From the NCBI GenBank assembly GCA_025656505.1, contig JAHXHR010000032.1:1-32315 (forward strand): a stretch of 32,315 nucleotides of DNA, given 5' to 3'. This DNA comes from Candidatus Thiodiazotropha sp. (ex Epidulcina cf. delphinae). Its GTDB lineage: Bacteria > Pseudomonadota > Gammaproteobacteria > Chromatiales > Chromatiaceae. A program made the translations under genes and the position numbers. Every line of letters starts with the position of its first letter. Within the stretch, counting starts at the first letter, position 1. Under the pieces are notes generated by a model. The model was not told the origin of the DNA and ran no database searches. It saw only the letters and a list, made by a program, of their open reading frames with translations. This document shows positions 17,200-25,980 of the stretch, piece by piece.

Positions 17200-19677
17200 T
17201 TACTGCAGCAAAACCACGGCGCTGCCGAGGAGCGAGGCACAGGTGGCCTTGGCGGCCTTTGCGGTGCGGTCGGCCGCACAGGGACCACTGCACCGAGCCA
17301 GGCCGACGCTGCCGGTCAGCAGGTTCATCAGCTCGCCCTCGACCAGGGCTGGGGCGGGCTGAGTGGTGATGTCCCGTCCCATGAAACGGTCGAGCAACGG
17401 GGCCACGATCTGGCTTTGCCATGCCGATGCCGGGATGTCGTTGGCATTGGCGTTGAAATCGAAACCGGGAAACAGGCCGGTGCGCAGGCCGGCGTCATCG
17501 ATCAGGGCGCTGCAATACTCGATGGCCAACTGGGATATCGCCACCTGATGGGAGGAGAGAAAGCCGTTGATATCCTCAGCCGAGGGAAGCTGTTGGCGGA
17601 TCGTGGTATAGGTGGTTTGTACCGCGCTTTGGGTGTGACTGACCCCGGTCAGCGTCGCCATGGTGGCGTTGATTTCATCGAAGGTGCGAAGGCCGACTTG
17701 AGATGCCGGTTCGGCATCCGCCGGGGATCCCGGCGGCAGCACCGCCGGTTCGGTGTAGACATGGGTATGGGAGCCCAGTCTTTCGAAGGTGAGGAAGAAC
17801 TGGTCGCTATTGACCCCTTTTTCAGTGGCGATGGTGGTGCCGGTGGAGGAGAGCAGTTGACCGTTGGGGGTGTATTCGCTGTCGCTGATGGTCGTCGCCA
17901 GATGGGTGTACGCCTGGCCGATTGCCGCTTCCTTGCCGTTGATGCCGATGCGCATGCCTTCCAGGGGGATGGACCCCGGCAGGACCGTTTCGTCGAGACT
18001 GATGAATTTCGGCCGGCGGAAAAGATAACTGTAGTTATCGAACTGGCTGACCTCGAACATGACATAGCTCTGGGGAAGCTCGACCCGTTCGCTGACGTTG
18101 AACAGCAGGAAGTACTTCTCACCCACCCCGGCCTCGAAGTTCTGTTGTATCTGCTCCTGGGTCAGGGCGCGATTATGGATGGCCAGCAAGCGGATCTTAC
18201 CCTGCCAGGGACGGTTGCTGGAGGCTTCGTTGCCCAGCACCAGGGCATAGCTGTCGTCCCAGTCGTTGAGGTTGCCCGGCGCTGTCTCGTCCTGATCGTC
18301 GGTGAACACTCCGTCCACATACAGGCGGCGTCCGTTGGTGGGATCGAAGGTGGCGACGACGTGCTGTTCGGTGGCTTGCAGATCCTCGTCGTCGTCCGCG
18401 GTGGAGTGGGCCGGTTCGCCATTGCCGTCGGTGGTGCTGGAACGGTGCAGATAATTATAGTTATAGAGGGTTTGTCCCAGGGTGAAATTACGCACATCGG
18501 TGCCTGCCGAGTAGCTGATGATGCGCGCCGGACCCTCCTGGGTCACATTCGCCGGCACCAGCCAGGCTTCGATGGTGTACTCGCCGGTGGCCTGAACCAG
18601 TTGCCCGAGCTTGCGGCTGTCGCCGGTGCTGCCCTGGGCCTTGCCGTTGTTAAAGTCGAGGCCCCAGCCCTCTACCCAGGAGACATCGCCGCTGATGGTG
18701 AGATTGATGGCGGGATCGACGCCGCTGGTGTCGTAAGCGATGCCGTCGCTACCGGTCTTGAATTCATACAGCGCGACGATGTCGTTCTCCTGACGGCTGC
18801 CGCCACTGGCCACTGTCCCTTCCGGCAGGGTCAGGGCACGGCTTACCACCAGGGCGGGATCGACCGGGGTGGGCGAGATGCCGCCGGCCATGTCGGCAAT
18901 GGCGGTCTCCATCTCCAGGGCGTTATCCGGGCAGTTGTCCCAGCAGTTGTGGAGTTCGATCAGACGCTGCACCAGCCGGGAGTTGAGGGGCGTGTCCAGG
19001 TCGATGGATATCTGCGCCATGGCATACGCGGCGCCCACGTCGGCTCCGGCGAAGTAGGGGGATTGGGGCGACGCGGCATCCTCTGTATGGCATTCGGCGC
19101 AGTAGCGGGTGAGCAGCGGGTGGACATGGCTGGCGAACAACGACGGATCCTCAGGGAAGACCTTGCTTTCACCCACCACATTCTCGGGCGGGGCCTCGAG
19201 TTCGATCTGCCTGCCGGCACCGCTGCCGGCGCCGACCCAGGATTCGATATAGCTGGTGATGATGGTGGCGCAAGCGCTGTCGCTGGCTTCCCAGCAGTTA
19301 TGCCCGCTGGCGACCTTGGTGACCAGGGAGGATGCGTCGGGCTCCTCTCGATTCACATGGGGAGTGGCCGCCTCGTAAGCCTGGTTGACGTCATCTTCAC
19401 GCACAAACAGCGGCGCCTGGCCGCCGGCATTATTATGGCATGCGCCACAGCGGTTCTGCGCCCGCAGGGGCTCCCACACGCTGACGCGGAAGCCCTGTAT
19501 GTCCGTGGTGCGAGCAGCCGGGCCGTTATAGGTGCTGGAGGTGACGTTGGTCTGTTGTTGAGTCTCGGTAGAGACCCCGTCCTGACAGGCCTGGAGCCCC
19601 GCCAGCGCGATGACCGGTATGATGGCTGTGATGAGTTGTTTCGCCCATCCTCGTCTGTTGTTGTCCCGTTTCAGCAT
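17200..19677 (-). CDS. Di-heme-motif LamG-domain lipoprotein
   Basis: About 825 residues. I choose the ATG at 19677, seven bases after AAGAG, over the ATG at 19683. A signal peptide ends in LAGLQAC, a plausible lipobox. Two tandem modules follow. Each has an F..xV..PL motif, one CXXCH (CGACH near 77–81, CAECH near 193–197) and a downstream HNCW motif (near 126 and 243). Residues about 301–518 form a LamG/concanavalin-like domain (YEFKTGSDGIAYDTSG, YTIEAWLVP, VVATFDPTNGRRLYVDG, GKIRLLAIHNRALTQEQI). The last 300 residues are unfamiliar, with an end rich in cysteine (CSGPCAADRTAKAAKATC). It starts nine bases after the monoheme gene and is likely outer-membrane anchored. No function is known. Confidence 0.82.
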   Translation of the reverse strand: MLKRDNNRRGWAKQLITAIIPVIALAGLQACQDGVSTETQQQTNVTSSTYNGPAARTTDIQGFRVSVWEPLRAQNRCGACHNNAGGQAPLFVREDDVNQAYEAATPHVNREEPDASSLVTKVASGHNCWEASDSACATIITSYIESWVGAGSGAGRQIELEAPPENVVGESKVFPEDPSLFASHVHPLLTRYCAECHTEDAASPQSPYFAGADVGAAYAMAQISIDLDTPLNSRLVQRLIELHNCWDNCPDNALEMETAIADMAGGISPTPVDPALVVSRALTLPEGTVASGGSRQENDIVALYEFKTGSDGIAYDTSGVDPAINLTISGDVSWVEGWGLDFNNGKAQGSTGDSRKLGQLVQATGEYTIEAWLVPANVTQEGPARIISYSAGTDVRNFTLGQTLYNYNYLHRSSTTDGNGEPAHSTADDDEDLQATEQHVVATFDPTNGRRLYVDGVFTDDQDETAPGNLNDWDDSYALVLGNEASSNRPWQGKIRLLAIHNRALTQEQIQQNFEAGVGEKYFLLFNVSERVELPQSYVMFEVSQFDNYSYLFRRPKFISLDETVLPGSIPLEGMRIGINGKEAAIGQAYTHLATTISDSEYTPNGQLLSSTGTTIATEKGVNSDQFFLTFERLGSHTHVYTEPAVLPPGSPADAEPASQVGLRTFDEINATMATLTGVSHTQSAVQTTYTTIRQQLPSAEDINGFLSSHQVAISQLAIEYCSALIDDAGLRTGLFPGFDFNANANDIPASAWQSQIVAPLLDRFMGRDITTQPAPALVEGELMNLLTGSVGLARCSGPCAADRTAKAAKATCASLLGSAVVLLQ

Positions 19678-19692
19678 GATCATGCTCTTGGC

Positions 19693-20886
19693 TCAATCCC
19701 CTGCACAATAGACGGCCGTCTCAGCGAACACGCGCTTCATGTTGTAGCCGGTTTTGAAATTTTCGGTGATTTCGGCGATGCGGGCGCGGTCGGCGCTATC
19801 CACCGGTGGGCGCAGGCAGACCGCCTGGAAGGCCTTGCTGACCTGACATTCGGCGAAGGCGTGGCTGTTCGCCAGCTCCTCTCCCATGGATTTCGCCCCC
19901 ATCCCGGAACCGGGCAGACTGGGATCCCAGCCGAGCAGGGAGTTGGACCCCTCTCGCCAGTAGTTGTCCCAGCGGTCGTCAGGGGTGGCATAGCCGTCTT
20001 TGAAGACGCTGCTGTTGATCAGGTACTTCGGCTGAACGCTACCCGGTGTGTAGACGAGTCGGCCGGTCTCCAGGTCATTGATGTATTCGTAGTTGTAGTA
20101 GGCATAGGCCTGGGCCAGGGGCTCCATGCCGGCATGGCAACCCACGCAGTTGTTGAAAAACACTCGGCTGTCGCCGCCGGGGCTGCGGGAGGCGTCCTGG
20201 CGCACCCGGCCGCTGGAGCGGGTCGGGTCCTTGATGAGGTCAAGATCCTTGCAGAGATGATTGAGCATGGTGAAGCGAAACATGGAGCGGTTGGTGCCGT
20301 CGATGAAGAAGGCCCTGGCGGCGGCGCGGCTGGTGATGACACCGGCGGTGCCTTCAGGGGGGAGACCGGTAACGCTCGACTGGGTAGCCCTTTGCAGCCC
20401 ATCCTTGAGATTCACGCCCTGGGTCTCCATCGCTTGATAGTGGTCGTTGTTGTCCCTGGAGTAGGCGGGGGCGTTGCCGCCGATATAGATGATGTCGGCT
20501 GAAAGCAGTTGGTTGAACGGCACTTCGTCGCGCACCATGCCGATGACTGTGGCGGAGTAGTCGTTCAACGGGGCAAACGGCGTCTGCTCCTCATTGGTCC
20601 AGGGGGTGGCCCAGTTTTTCAGGGTGACATTGTAGAAATCGGGGTTCTCGACGGCGAGCATGGCGGCAGCCAAGGGGTCGTTATTGTCCTGGATTTCGCT
20701 GACCATCTGTGCCAGGGTGTCGGCGCTCGGCGGTACGCCGGCAATCCGGTCGTGAATACGCTTGGCCTGTTCGCGCGGACCGGCCGACGCGGCTGTGGCG
20801 CAGAGCAGCGACAACATTAACGCAAGGACTTGCAGGGGGACGCCTCTACTCGCATGTTGGTGCGTGGATTGACTCGGTCCTGACAT
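19693..20886 (-). CDS. Secreted monoheme c-type cytochrome-like protein (PSD1/DUF1588-like)
   Basis: The protein has 397 residues from the ATG at 20886, which has AGGGG about ten bases upstream; a longer in-frame extension to 21207 lacks protein character. A signal peptide (hydrophobic 18–35) is cleaved near ASA before GPREQ. The single heme motif CVGCH lies at 247–251 within RVFFNNCVGCHAGMEPLAQA. That context resembles the DUF1588/PSD1-cytochrome region of planctomycete-type proteins, where a reducible CXXCH follows an R..PGG.S segment. A distal methionine ligand cannot be assigned with confidence. It is the first gene of the leftward trio and is divergent from the HzsA-like gene across 296 bp. 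The partner and redox role are unknown. Confidence 0.78.
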   Translation of the reverse strand: MSGPSQSTHQHASRGVPLQVLALMLSLLCATAASAGPREQAKRIHDRIAGVPPSADTLAQMVSEIQDNNDPLAAAMLAVENPDFYNVTLKNWATPWTNEEQTPFAPLNDYSATVIGMVRDEVPFNQLLSADIIYIGGNAPAYSRDNNDHYQAMETQGVNLKDGLQRATQSSVTGLPPEGTAGVITSRAAARAFFIDGTNRSMFRFTMLNHLCKDLDLIKDPTRSSGRVRQDASRSPGGDSRVFFNNCVGCHAGMEPLAQAYAYYNYEYINDLETGRLVYTPGSVQPKYLINSSVFKDGYATPDDRWDNYWREGSNSLLGWDPSLPGSGMGAKSMGEELANSHAFAECQVSKAFQAVCLRPPVDSADRARIAEITENFKTGYNMKRVFAETAVYCAGD

Positions 20887-21182
20887 GGTGAATACGCCCC
20901 TGATCCAGCTAATCATCAACAAAATCCCAGGTGTTCCAGGGATTGTATGCGGTTGTTGTTTTCTTAACCATCTATGGTGGTTGGTTGTGTTGTCAATACG
21001 AAGTGACGAATCCGTGACTTCTGTTTGCTTGGGTTGTGAACTCGAACACTGATTGGGGGCTTTGTTACTGTAGACTCTCAAGTTCATGATTTTACAAGAC
21101 GATAGCAACAGATAATCACTAAAAGTACAATGCGGCTTGAACCGAGCTTGTGCTATCGGATCGCCGGGGAACCTGCCAGTCA
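20887..21182. promoter_or_regulatory. Divergent control region of the envelope redox cluster
   Basis: This 296-bp region, with AT-rich stretches at about 20920–21000 and 21060–21130, separates the first leftward gene from the first rightward gene. Both promoters must lie here if each arm is an operon. I find no convincing -35/-10 pair or palindromic operator and no other gene. Confidence 0.5.
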
Positions 21183-23822
21183 ATGAAACCAGCCAATCGC
21201 ACGACATCCTTCACAAATGTCTGCGCGATCCTGTTTATCTTCGTGCTGACGGGGTGCGGCGGTGGGGACAGCCAAGACACTGACCCGGTGGTGGTGGACT
21301 ATCCGGTTGCCTATGTAAAACGGCCGGTGAGCGAGGCCGAAAGCACCGACATTCGGCTGAGCCAGGCCTCGGAGATGGGTGGCGACCTCTATCTGAAGGA
21401 TTTCGCCTCCCCCGGCGCCGACGAGACCAATATCACGGGTTCGGTAACCGGCGGAGCCGGCGATGTGCGTGATGTCTCCGTCTCATACGATGGTGCGAAG
21501 TTGCTGTTTTCCTTGCGTCTGCCTCTGATCGAGGACGCAGAGCCGGAAGATCAGCCGACCTGGAACGTCTGGGAATATGACATCCAGGCCCGTTCCCTGA
21601 GGCGGATCATTGCATCGGACATCACCGCAGAAGACGGCCATGACCGCTTCCCCCACTACCTGCCGGACGGGCGCATCGTCTTCTCCTCCACCCGTCAGCG
21701 ACTCGCCAAGGCGCGCCTGCTGGATGAGGGCAAACCGCAATATTTAGCCATCGAGCGGTCTGTGGACGAGCCGGCCATGGTGCTGCATGTGATGAATGAC
21801 GATGGCAGCGATATCACCCAGATATCGTTCAACCGCAGTCACGATTTCTCGCCCAGTGTGCTTGCCAACGGTCAAGTGGTGTTCAGTCGCTGGGACAATG
21901 CGGACGGCGACAACGCCATCCATCTCTATCGCATGAACCCGGACGGCACGGAGTTGGAGTTGCTGTATGGTCTGAACAGTCATGAAACAGGCACCGCAGG
22001 CAGCACCGTGCAGTTCATGCGGCCGCAAGAGATGCCGGACGGTCGAATCATGGCCCTGTTGCTGCCCTTCGACGGCGCCGATGAGGGTGGCGATCTGATC
22101 ATTATCGATACTGCCGATTATGTCGATAACGAGCAGCCTACCTGGGAGAACACGGGATTGACCGGTCCCGCTCAAAGCAGCGCCACGGCGCATCGGGTCA
22201 ACACCGACGGCACCCCCTCCATGGGGGGGGGATTGCGTAGCGCCTATCCCCTGTATGACGGCACCGACAGGTTGCTGATCAGTTGGAGTCAATGTCGCCT
22301 GCTGGAGGAGGGTCGGATCGTTCCCTGTACCGAAGAGCGTCTGGCCAACCCGGATGCGGAGCCGGCGCCGCCCCTATACAGCCTTTTTGTCTATGACGGA
22401 TCGGAGCAGACCCAGCAACCCATCGTGAAACCGCAGGAAGGTGTGATTTTTACCGATCCGGTGGTGGCCGTTGGGCGTTCCCTGCCGATCATCCGCCACG
22501 ATAAAACGGCCGGCATCGATCTCGATCCCTCACTGGTGGCCGACAAGGCCGGTCTGTTGCATATTCGCAGCGTCTACGACCTGGATGGCGTGGATAGCGC
22601 CGATCCGGATATTGCGACCCTGGCGGACCCGGCCCAGACATTAGCGGCGGATCGTCCGGCGCGATTTCTGCGCTTGGTCAAGCCGGTCACCATACCGGAT
22701 GAAGATGTCCTCGATTTCTCCGCCGGCGCGTTCGGGGTTACCGGCCGGTACGGTATGCGCGAGGTGATCGGCTATGCGCCGATCGAGCCTGATGGATCGG
22801 TGCAGGTTAAGGTGCCGGCCAACGTGCCTGTCAGCTTCAGCGTGCTGGATGCGAACGGGCGGCGGACCGGACCGGCACATCGCTTTTGGTTACAGTTCAG
22901 CCCCGGCGAGGTGGTTGAGTGCATCGGTTGCCACGAGGCCGACAACCCCCTGACCCACGGCCGCCTGAGCGCGGCGCCCCCCAGCGTCAATAGCGGCGGA
23001 CCGGGTGGCGGCCTGCCGTTTCCCAACGGCAATCCCGCACTCTGGAGTGATGTCGGGGAGACCATGGCAGAGTCCCGCAACAGGCTGCAATGCAGCGCGG
23101 GGGCCTGTGATCCGAGCATGGACCTGCGGTTCAGCGATGTCTGGACGGATCCCGCCGTCAGGGACATTGACCCGGCAATCGCCTATCGTTACGCCGACCT
23201 GGATAGCGCGGATCCCCTGAGCAACGCCATCTGCGCAACCGATTGGAACGCACTCTGTCGCGCCATTATCCACTATGAGCAGCATATTCACCCGCTGTGG
23301 AGTCTACCGCGCCCGGTGTTCGACGCCATGCAGACCCAGATCGACGACCATACCTGTACAGCATGCCACGATACGGATGATGCAGGCGTTACCGTCATCC
23401 CGGACGCCCAGTTGGATCTGAGTGACGGCCCCTCCGAAGATGAGCCGGAGCATTTTGCCGCCTACCGGGAGTTGCTGTCTGCCGATAACATGCAGGAGCT
23501 GGTGGGTGGTATCCTGGTCGATATACTGGCGCCTGCGACGGATGGGAACGGCAACCAGCTCTTCGAGGTGGATGAGAACGGTGAACCGGTGTTGGACGCG
23601 GATGGCAATCCGATTCCCCTTCCCGATGTGCCTGTCCCAGTCCCGGGTGGGGCGCCCATGCAGGCCGGTTCGGCCGGCGGCGGCCGGTTCTTCGGGGTTT
23701 TCGATGCGGGTGGGGCCCATGCGGGGTATTTGAGCGATGCGGAGAAGAAATTGATCGCAGAATGGCTGGATATAGGCGCACAGTATTACAATGACCCCTT
23801 TCTTGCCCCTCTGGATAATTGA
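21183..23822 (+). CDS. HzsA-related lipoprotein with beta-propeller and two heme motifs
   Basis: About 879 residues from the ATG at 21183, which has GGGGAA upstream; an in-frame GTG at 21150 would only lengthen the signal. A lipoprotein signal ends in FVLTGC. The mature N-terminus contains YPVAYVKRPV, a phrase typical of proteins related to the alpha subunit of hydrazine synthase. Propeller-like blades follow: VSYDGAKLLFSLR, FPHYLPDGRIVFSSTRQR, FSPSVLANGQVVFSRWD, IHLYRMNPDGTELELLYG. A heme motif CIGCH lies at 580–584 and a second, CTACH, at 725–729. The C-terminal part has an acidic Asp/Asn/Gly stretch (VDENGEPVLDADGNP). True hydrazine synthase activity is not implied; such relatives are widespread outside anammox bacteria and uncharacterised. 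Confidence 0.82.
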   Translation: MKPANRTTSFTNVCAILFIFVLTGCGGGDSQDTDPVVVDYPVAYVKRPVSEAESTDIRLSQASEMGGDLYLKDFASPGADETNITGSVTGGAGDVRDVSVSYDGAKLLFSLRLPLIEDAEPEDQPTWNVWEYDIQARSLRRIIASDITAEDGHDRFPHYLPDGRIVFSSTRQRLAKARLLDEGKPQYLAIERSVDEPAMVLHVMNDDGSDITQISFNRSHDFSPSVLANGQVVFSRWDNADGDNAIHLYRMNPDGTELELLYGLNSHETGTAGSTVQFMRPQEMPDGRIMALLLPFDGADEGGDLIIIDTADYVDNEQPTWENTGLTGPAQSSATAHRVNTDGTPSMGGGLRSAYPLYDGTDRLLISWSQCRLLEEGRIVPCTEERLANPDAEPAPPLYSLFVYDGSEQTQQPIVKPQEGVIFTDPVVAVGRSLPIIRHDKTAGIDLDPSLVADKAGLLHIRSVYDLDGVDSADPDIATLADPAQTLAADRPARFLRLVKPVTIPDEDVLDFSAGAFGVTGRYGMREVIGYAPIEPDGSVQVKVPANVPVSFSVLDANGRRTGPAHRFWLQFSPGEVVECIGCHEADNPLTHGRLSAAPPSVNSGGPGGGLPFPNGNPALWSDVGETMAESRNRLQCSAGACDPSMDLRFSDVWTDPAVRDIDPAIAYRYADLDSADPLSNAICATDWNALCRAIIHYEQHIHPLWSLPRPVFDAMQTQIDDHTCTACHDTDDAGVTVIPDAQLDLSDGPSEDEPEHFAAYRELLSADNMQELVGGILVDILAPATDGNGNQLFEVDENGEPVLDADGNPIPLPDVPVPVPGGAPMQAGSAGGGRFFGVFDAGGAHAGYLSDAEKKLIAEWLDIGAQYYNDPFLAPLDN

Positions 23823-23842
23823 GTTTGAGCTTAAAAAGGTTA

Positions 23843-24580
23843 ATGCGGTGCCTCCGGACCGGCTGGCTGTTCATCTGGCTGGCGCCGGTAATCGGTCATG
23901 CAGAGGACGGCTATCAGCGTGTCGAGGTGGCCGCGCCTTATCTCGAAATGCATACCGGCCCGGGAGAGTCCTATCCGATCGATTATGTAGCGGAACGGGG
24001 CGAGTGGGTCGAGATTCGCAAGCGCCGCACCGACTGGTTCCAGGTGCATACCCGGCGCGGCCGGTCAGGCTGGGTCTCTATTCGGCAGATGCGCCGAACC
24101 CTCACCGAGGATGGGTCGCCATTGCAATTGCGCTCCTATTCCCAGGATGATTTCCGGGAACGCAAGTGGGAGTTCAGCTTCTACGGGGGGGATATGGATG
24201 GAGCCGCTTTACTGGGGCTCTACGGGGGCTACTCGTTCAATGAGAATCTCTCCACCGAATTGAGCTTTTCCCAGGCCCTGGGCGACTACTCCAGTGAGTA
24301 CCTGTTTGACATCAATCTGCTCTCACAACCCTTCCCCGAGTGGACCTACAGCCCGTTTTTCACCCTCGGCGGGGGGATGATCCGCACCAAGCCGAAATCG
24401 ACCCTGGTGCAGACGGAGGATCGCACCGACTCCACGGCACACGTCGGGGTCGGATTGCGGGTCTATCTGACAAGACGTTTTTTCTTGCGTGGGGAGTTCC
24501 GCCACTACGCCGTTTTCACCAGCCGTGATGACAATGAGGATTTTGACCAGTGGAAAATCGGACTCGGTTTCTTTTTTTGA
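23843..24580 (+). CDS. SH3b-domain outer-membrane beta-barrel protein
   Basis: 245 residues from the ATG at 23843. An in-frame TTG at 23819 overlaps the previous stop but lacks a binding site. A signal peptide (1–20, ending IGHA) precedes a bacterial SH3 domain at about 25–82 (VAAPYLEMHTGPGESYPI, ERGEWVEIRKRRTDWFQVHT, SGWVSIRQM). After a linker, alternating strands build a small barrel (WEFSFYGGDMDGAALLGLYGGY, NLSTELSFSQALG, SPFFTLGGGMIR, AHVGVGLRVYL, FFLRGEFRHY), and the protein ends with aromatic LGFFF, as expected of a BAM substrate. The SH3b domain would sit in the periplasm and could bind peptidoglycan or a partner. It begins 20 bp after the HzsA-like gene and overlaps the next gene by 31 bases. 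Confidence 0.82.
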   Translation: MRCLRTGWLFIWLAPVIGHAEDGYQRVEVAAPYLEMHTGPGESYPIDYVAERGEWVEIRKRRTDWFQVHTRRGRSGWVSIRQMRRTLTEDGSPLQLRSYSQDDFRERKWEFSFYGGDMDGAALLGLYGGYSFNENLSTELSFSQALGDYSSEYLFDINLLSQPFPEWTYSPFFTLGGGMIRTKPKSTLVQTEDRTDSTAHVGVGLRVYLTRRFFLRGEFRHYAVFTSRDDNEDFDQWKIGLGFFF

Positions 24581-25212
24581 GTACAGCAGCCCTGCTGGGG
24601 ACAGTGACGCTCCTTCCCTGCGAGGCGGCTGAGACCCTTGGCGAGAGCCTGCGCGAGGAGTTGCTGGTAGAGCCCGAAATTGCCCGGCGTGAGATTAGGG
24701 AGCCAGAGATCGACGCAGAGGATTTCGAAGTCGGCGCCTATGTCGGTCTCATGAATATCGAGGATTTCGGCACCGGCGTCCTGTACGGAGCCCGCTTGGC
24801 CTATCACGGTACGGACGCCATCTTCCTGGAGGCCGCCATCGGCGCCGGCAAGGCGGAGGAGACGAGCTACGAACGGCTCAGCGGCGATGTGCGGTTGCTG
24901 ACGGATAGTGAACGCAAGCTGACCTACTACAGCCTGTCGGCCGGCTATAACATCCTCCCAGGGGAGGTGTTTTTGGCTGGTAAGTACGCCTACAACAGCC
25001 AGTTCTACCTGATTGGCGGGATAGGCAGCACCCGTTTCGCCGGTGACGATGAATTCACCGTCAATCTGGGCGCCGGCTATCGACTGCTGATCAACGATTG
25101 GTTGACCCTGCATCTTGACGCCAGAGACCACATGTTCGAGTCGGATCTGCTGGGAGAGACCAAGACCACCCACAATTTCGCACTGCATGGCAGCCTGACC
25201 GTTTTTTTCTGA
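24550..25212 (+). CDS. Outer-membrane beta-barrel domain protein (TIGR04565-like)
   Basis: 220 residues, starting at a GTG (24550) inside the previous gene, which indicates tight coupling. The signal peptide ends about residue 27 (PCEAA). A charged segment (SLREELLVEPEIARREIREPEI) is followed by short alternating strands: FEVGAYVGLMNIEDFGTGVLYGARLAYH, FLEAAIGAGKAEE, KLTYYSLSAGYNI, FYLIGGIGST, FTVNLGAGYRLLI, LTLHLDARDHMF. It ends in LTVFF, a typical barrel C-terminus. The pattern matches the small outer-membrane beta-barrel family I know as OMP_myx_plus, of unknown function. As both barrels lie between the heme lipoprotein and a thioredoxin, they may help anchor or assemble the redox proteins at the outer membrane. 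Confidence 0.8.
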   Translation: MENRTRFLFLSTAALLGTVTLLPCEAAETLGESLREELLVEPEIARREIREPEIDAEDFEVGAYVGLMNIEDFGTGVLYGARLAYHGTDAIFLEAAIGAGKAEETSYERLSGDVRLLTDSERKLTYYSLSAGYNILPGEVFLAGKYAYNSQFYLIGGIGSTRFAGDDEFTVNLGAGYRLLINDWLTLHLDARDHMFESDLLGETKTTHNFALHGSLTVFF

Positions 25213-25223
25213 GGAAAACAGTG

Positions 25224-25739
25224 ATGATCAAATACCACCAATTCAAACACCGGCTGAAATGCGGCTTGTTGACAGGGCTGCTGCTGATCGGTTGCGGGCA
25301 ACTGTCGGCGGCCGGTTCGACCCAGCCGGCGCCGGATTTCACCCTCAAGAGTCGAAGCGGTGAAAACATCAAACTGAGCGAGCTTCGCGGACAGGTGGTG
25401 ATGGTCAATTTCTGGGCCTCCTGGTGTGGTCCCTGTCGCCAGGAGATGCCCCTGCTTCAGCAACTGTACGAACGCTATCAATCCATGGGGTTTACGCTCC
25501 TGGGGGTCAATGTGGACGAGGAGCGCGCCGCTGCGGATAAAATGCTGCGGGACATCCCGGTGAGCTTTCCGATTCTCTATGATGACAAAAGCCGGGTGAG
25601 TAAGGGCTATCGGGTGAAGGCCATGCCGAGCACCTTCATGATCGACCGGGACGGTCAGGTAAGGTATCTGCATAAGGGTTATCAGCCGGGCTATGAAGAG
25701 GATTACCAGCAACAGATCCGGGAATTGCTGCGCGAGTGA
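25224..25739 (+). CDS. TlpA-family thioredoxin-fold protein
   Basis: A periplasmic thiol-disulfide oxidoreductase of about 171 residues. The ATG at 25224 is preferred over the adjacent GTG, since GAGGA lies eight bases upstream. The N-terminal hydrophobic stretch contains LLIGCGQLSAAG, which could be a lipobox (Cys24) or a standard cleavage site after SAA. The TlpA/AhpC-TSA pattern is clear: APDFTLKSRSGENIKLSELRGQVVMVNFWASWCGPC with active-site CGPC at 68–71, LLGVNVDEE, and VKAMPSTFMIDRDG with the cis-proline. Such proteins reduce apocytochrome CXXCH cysteines or other exported thiols, so a role in maturing the heme proteins or the Cys-rich DUF4266 protein nearby is plausible. It starts 11 bp after the barrel gene. 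Confidence 0.9.
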   Translation: MIKYHQFKHRLKCGLLTGLLLIGCGQLSAAGSTQPAPDFTLKSRSGENIKLSELRGQVVMVNFWASWCGPCRQEMPLLQQLYERYQSMGFTLLGVNVDEERAAADKMLRDIPVSFPILYDDKSRVSKGYRVKAMPSTFMIDRDGQVRYLHKGYQPGYEEDYQQQIRELLRE

Positions 25740-25743
25740 AGCC

Positions 25744-25980
25744 ATGAAGCCCACCCATGTGATAGCCAGGATACTCCTGCTCGGTCTGCTGCCCCTGCTG
25801 GGTTCGGGTTGCAGTGTCGAGCCCTGGGTGCAGCCCTACGAGCGAGCCCATCTGGCCGATCCCATCATGAGTTTCGAGCGGGACCCCGTTGCCGGCGCCT
25901 ATCGGCATCATGTCCACCAGACACGGGAAGCGGCCCGTGGCGCCGAAGGGGGCGGGGGAGGTGGCTGTGGCTGTAACTAG
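25744..25980 (+). CDS. DUF4266 small lipoprotein
   Basis: Only 78 residues. A lipoprotein signal ends in LLGSGC (Cys23). The mature chain has PWVQPYERAHLADPIMSF and HHVHQTREAARGAEGG and ends in six glycines followed by CGCN. The family pattern (pWer..LA…M, then a H..SrEga segment and a terminal GG-CGCN) is clearly present. The C-terminal Cys-Gly-Cys could bind metal or be a thiol substrate of the TlpA-like protein encoded four bases upstream. DUF4266 genes are commonly found beside DUF3570 and TlpA-type genes. Its function is unknown. The 3' end overlaps the start of the DUF3570 gene. Confidence 0.88.
   Translation: MKPTHVIARILLLGLLPLLGSGCSVEPWVQPYERAHLADPIMSFERDPVAGAYRHHVHQTREAARGAEGGGGGGCGCN

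Noticed and set aside
17416-20502. A 1028-codon open frame on the plus strand, antisense to the LamG and monoheme genes.
   Set aside because: It mirrors two real genes on the minus strand, which carry signal peptides, heme motifs and domains. Its translation is low-complexity Gly/Ala/Val/His/Asp-rich, typical of an antisense shadow in GC-rich DNA.
21183-23822. Reading the HzsA-like gene as true hydrazine synthase and the organism as anammox.
   Set aside because: No beta/gamma subunits or hydrazine dehydrogenase are present, and all housekeeping genes are gammaproteobacterial in type.
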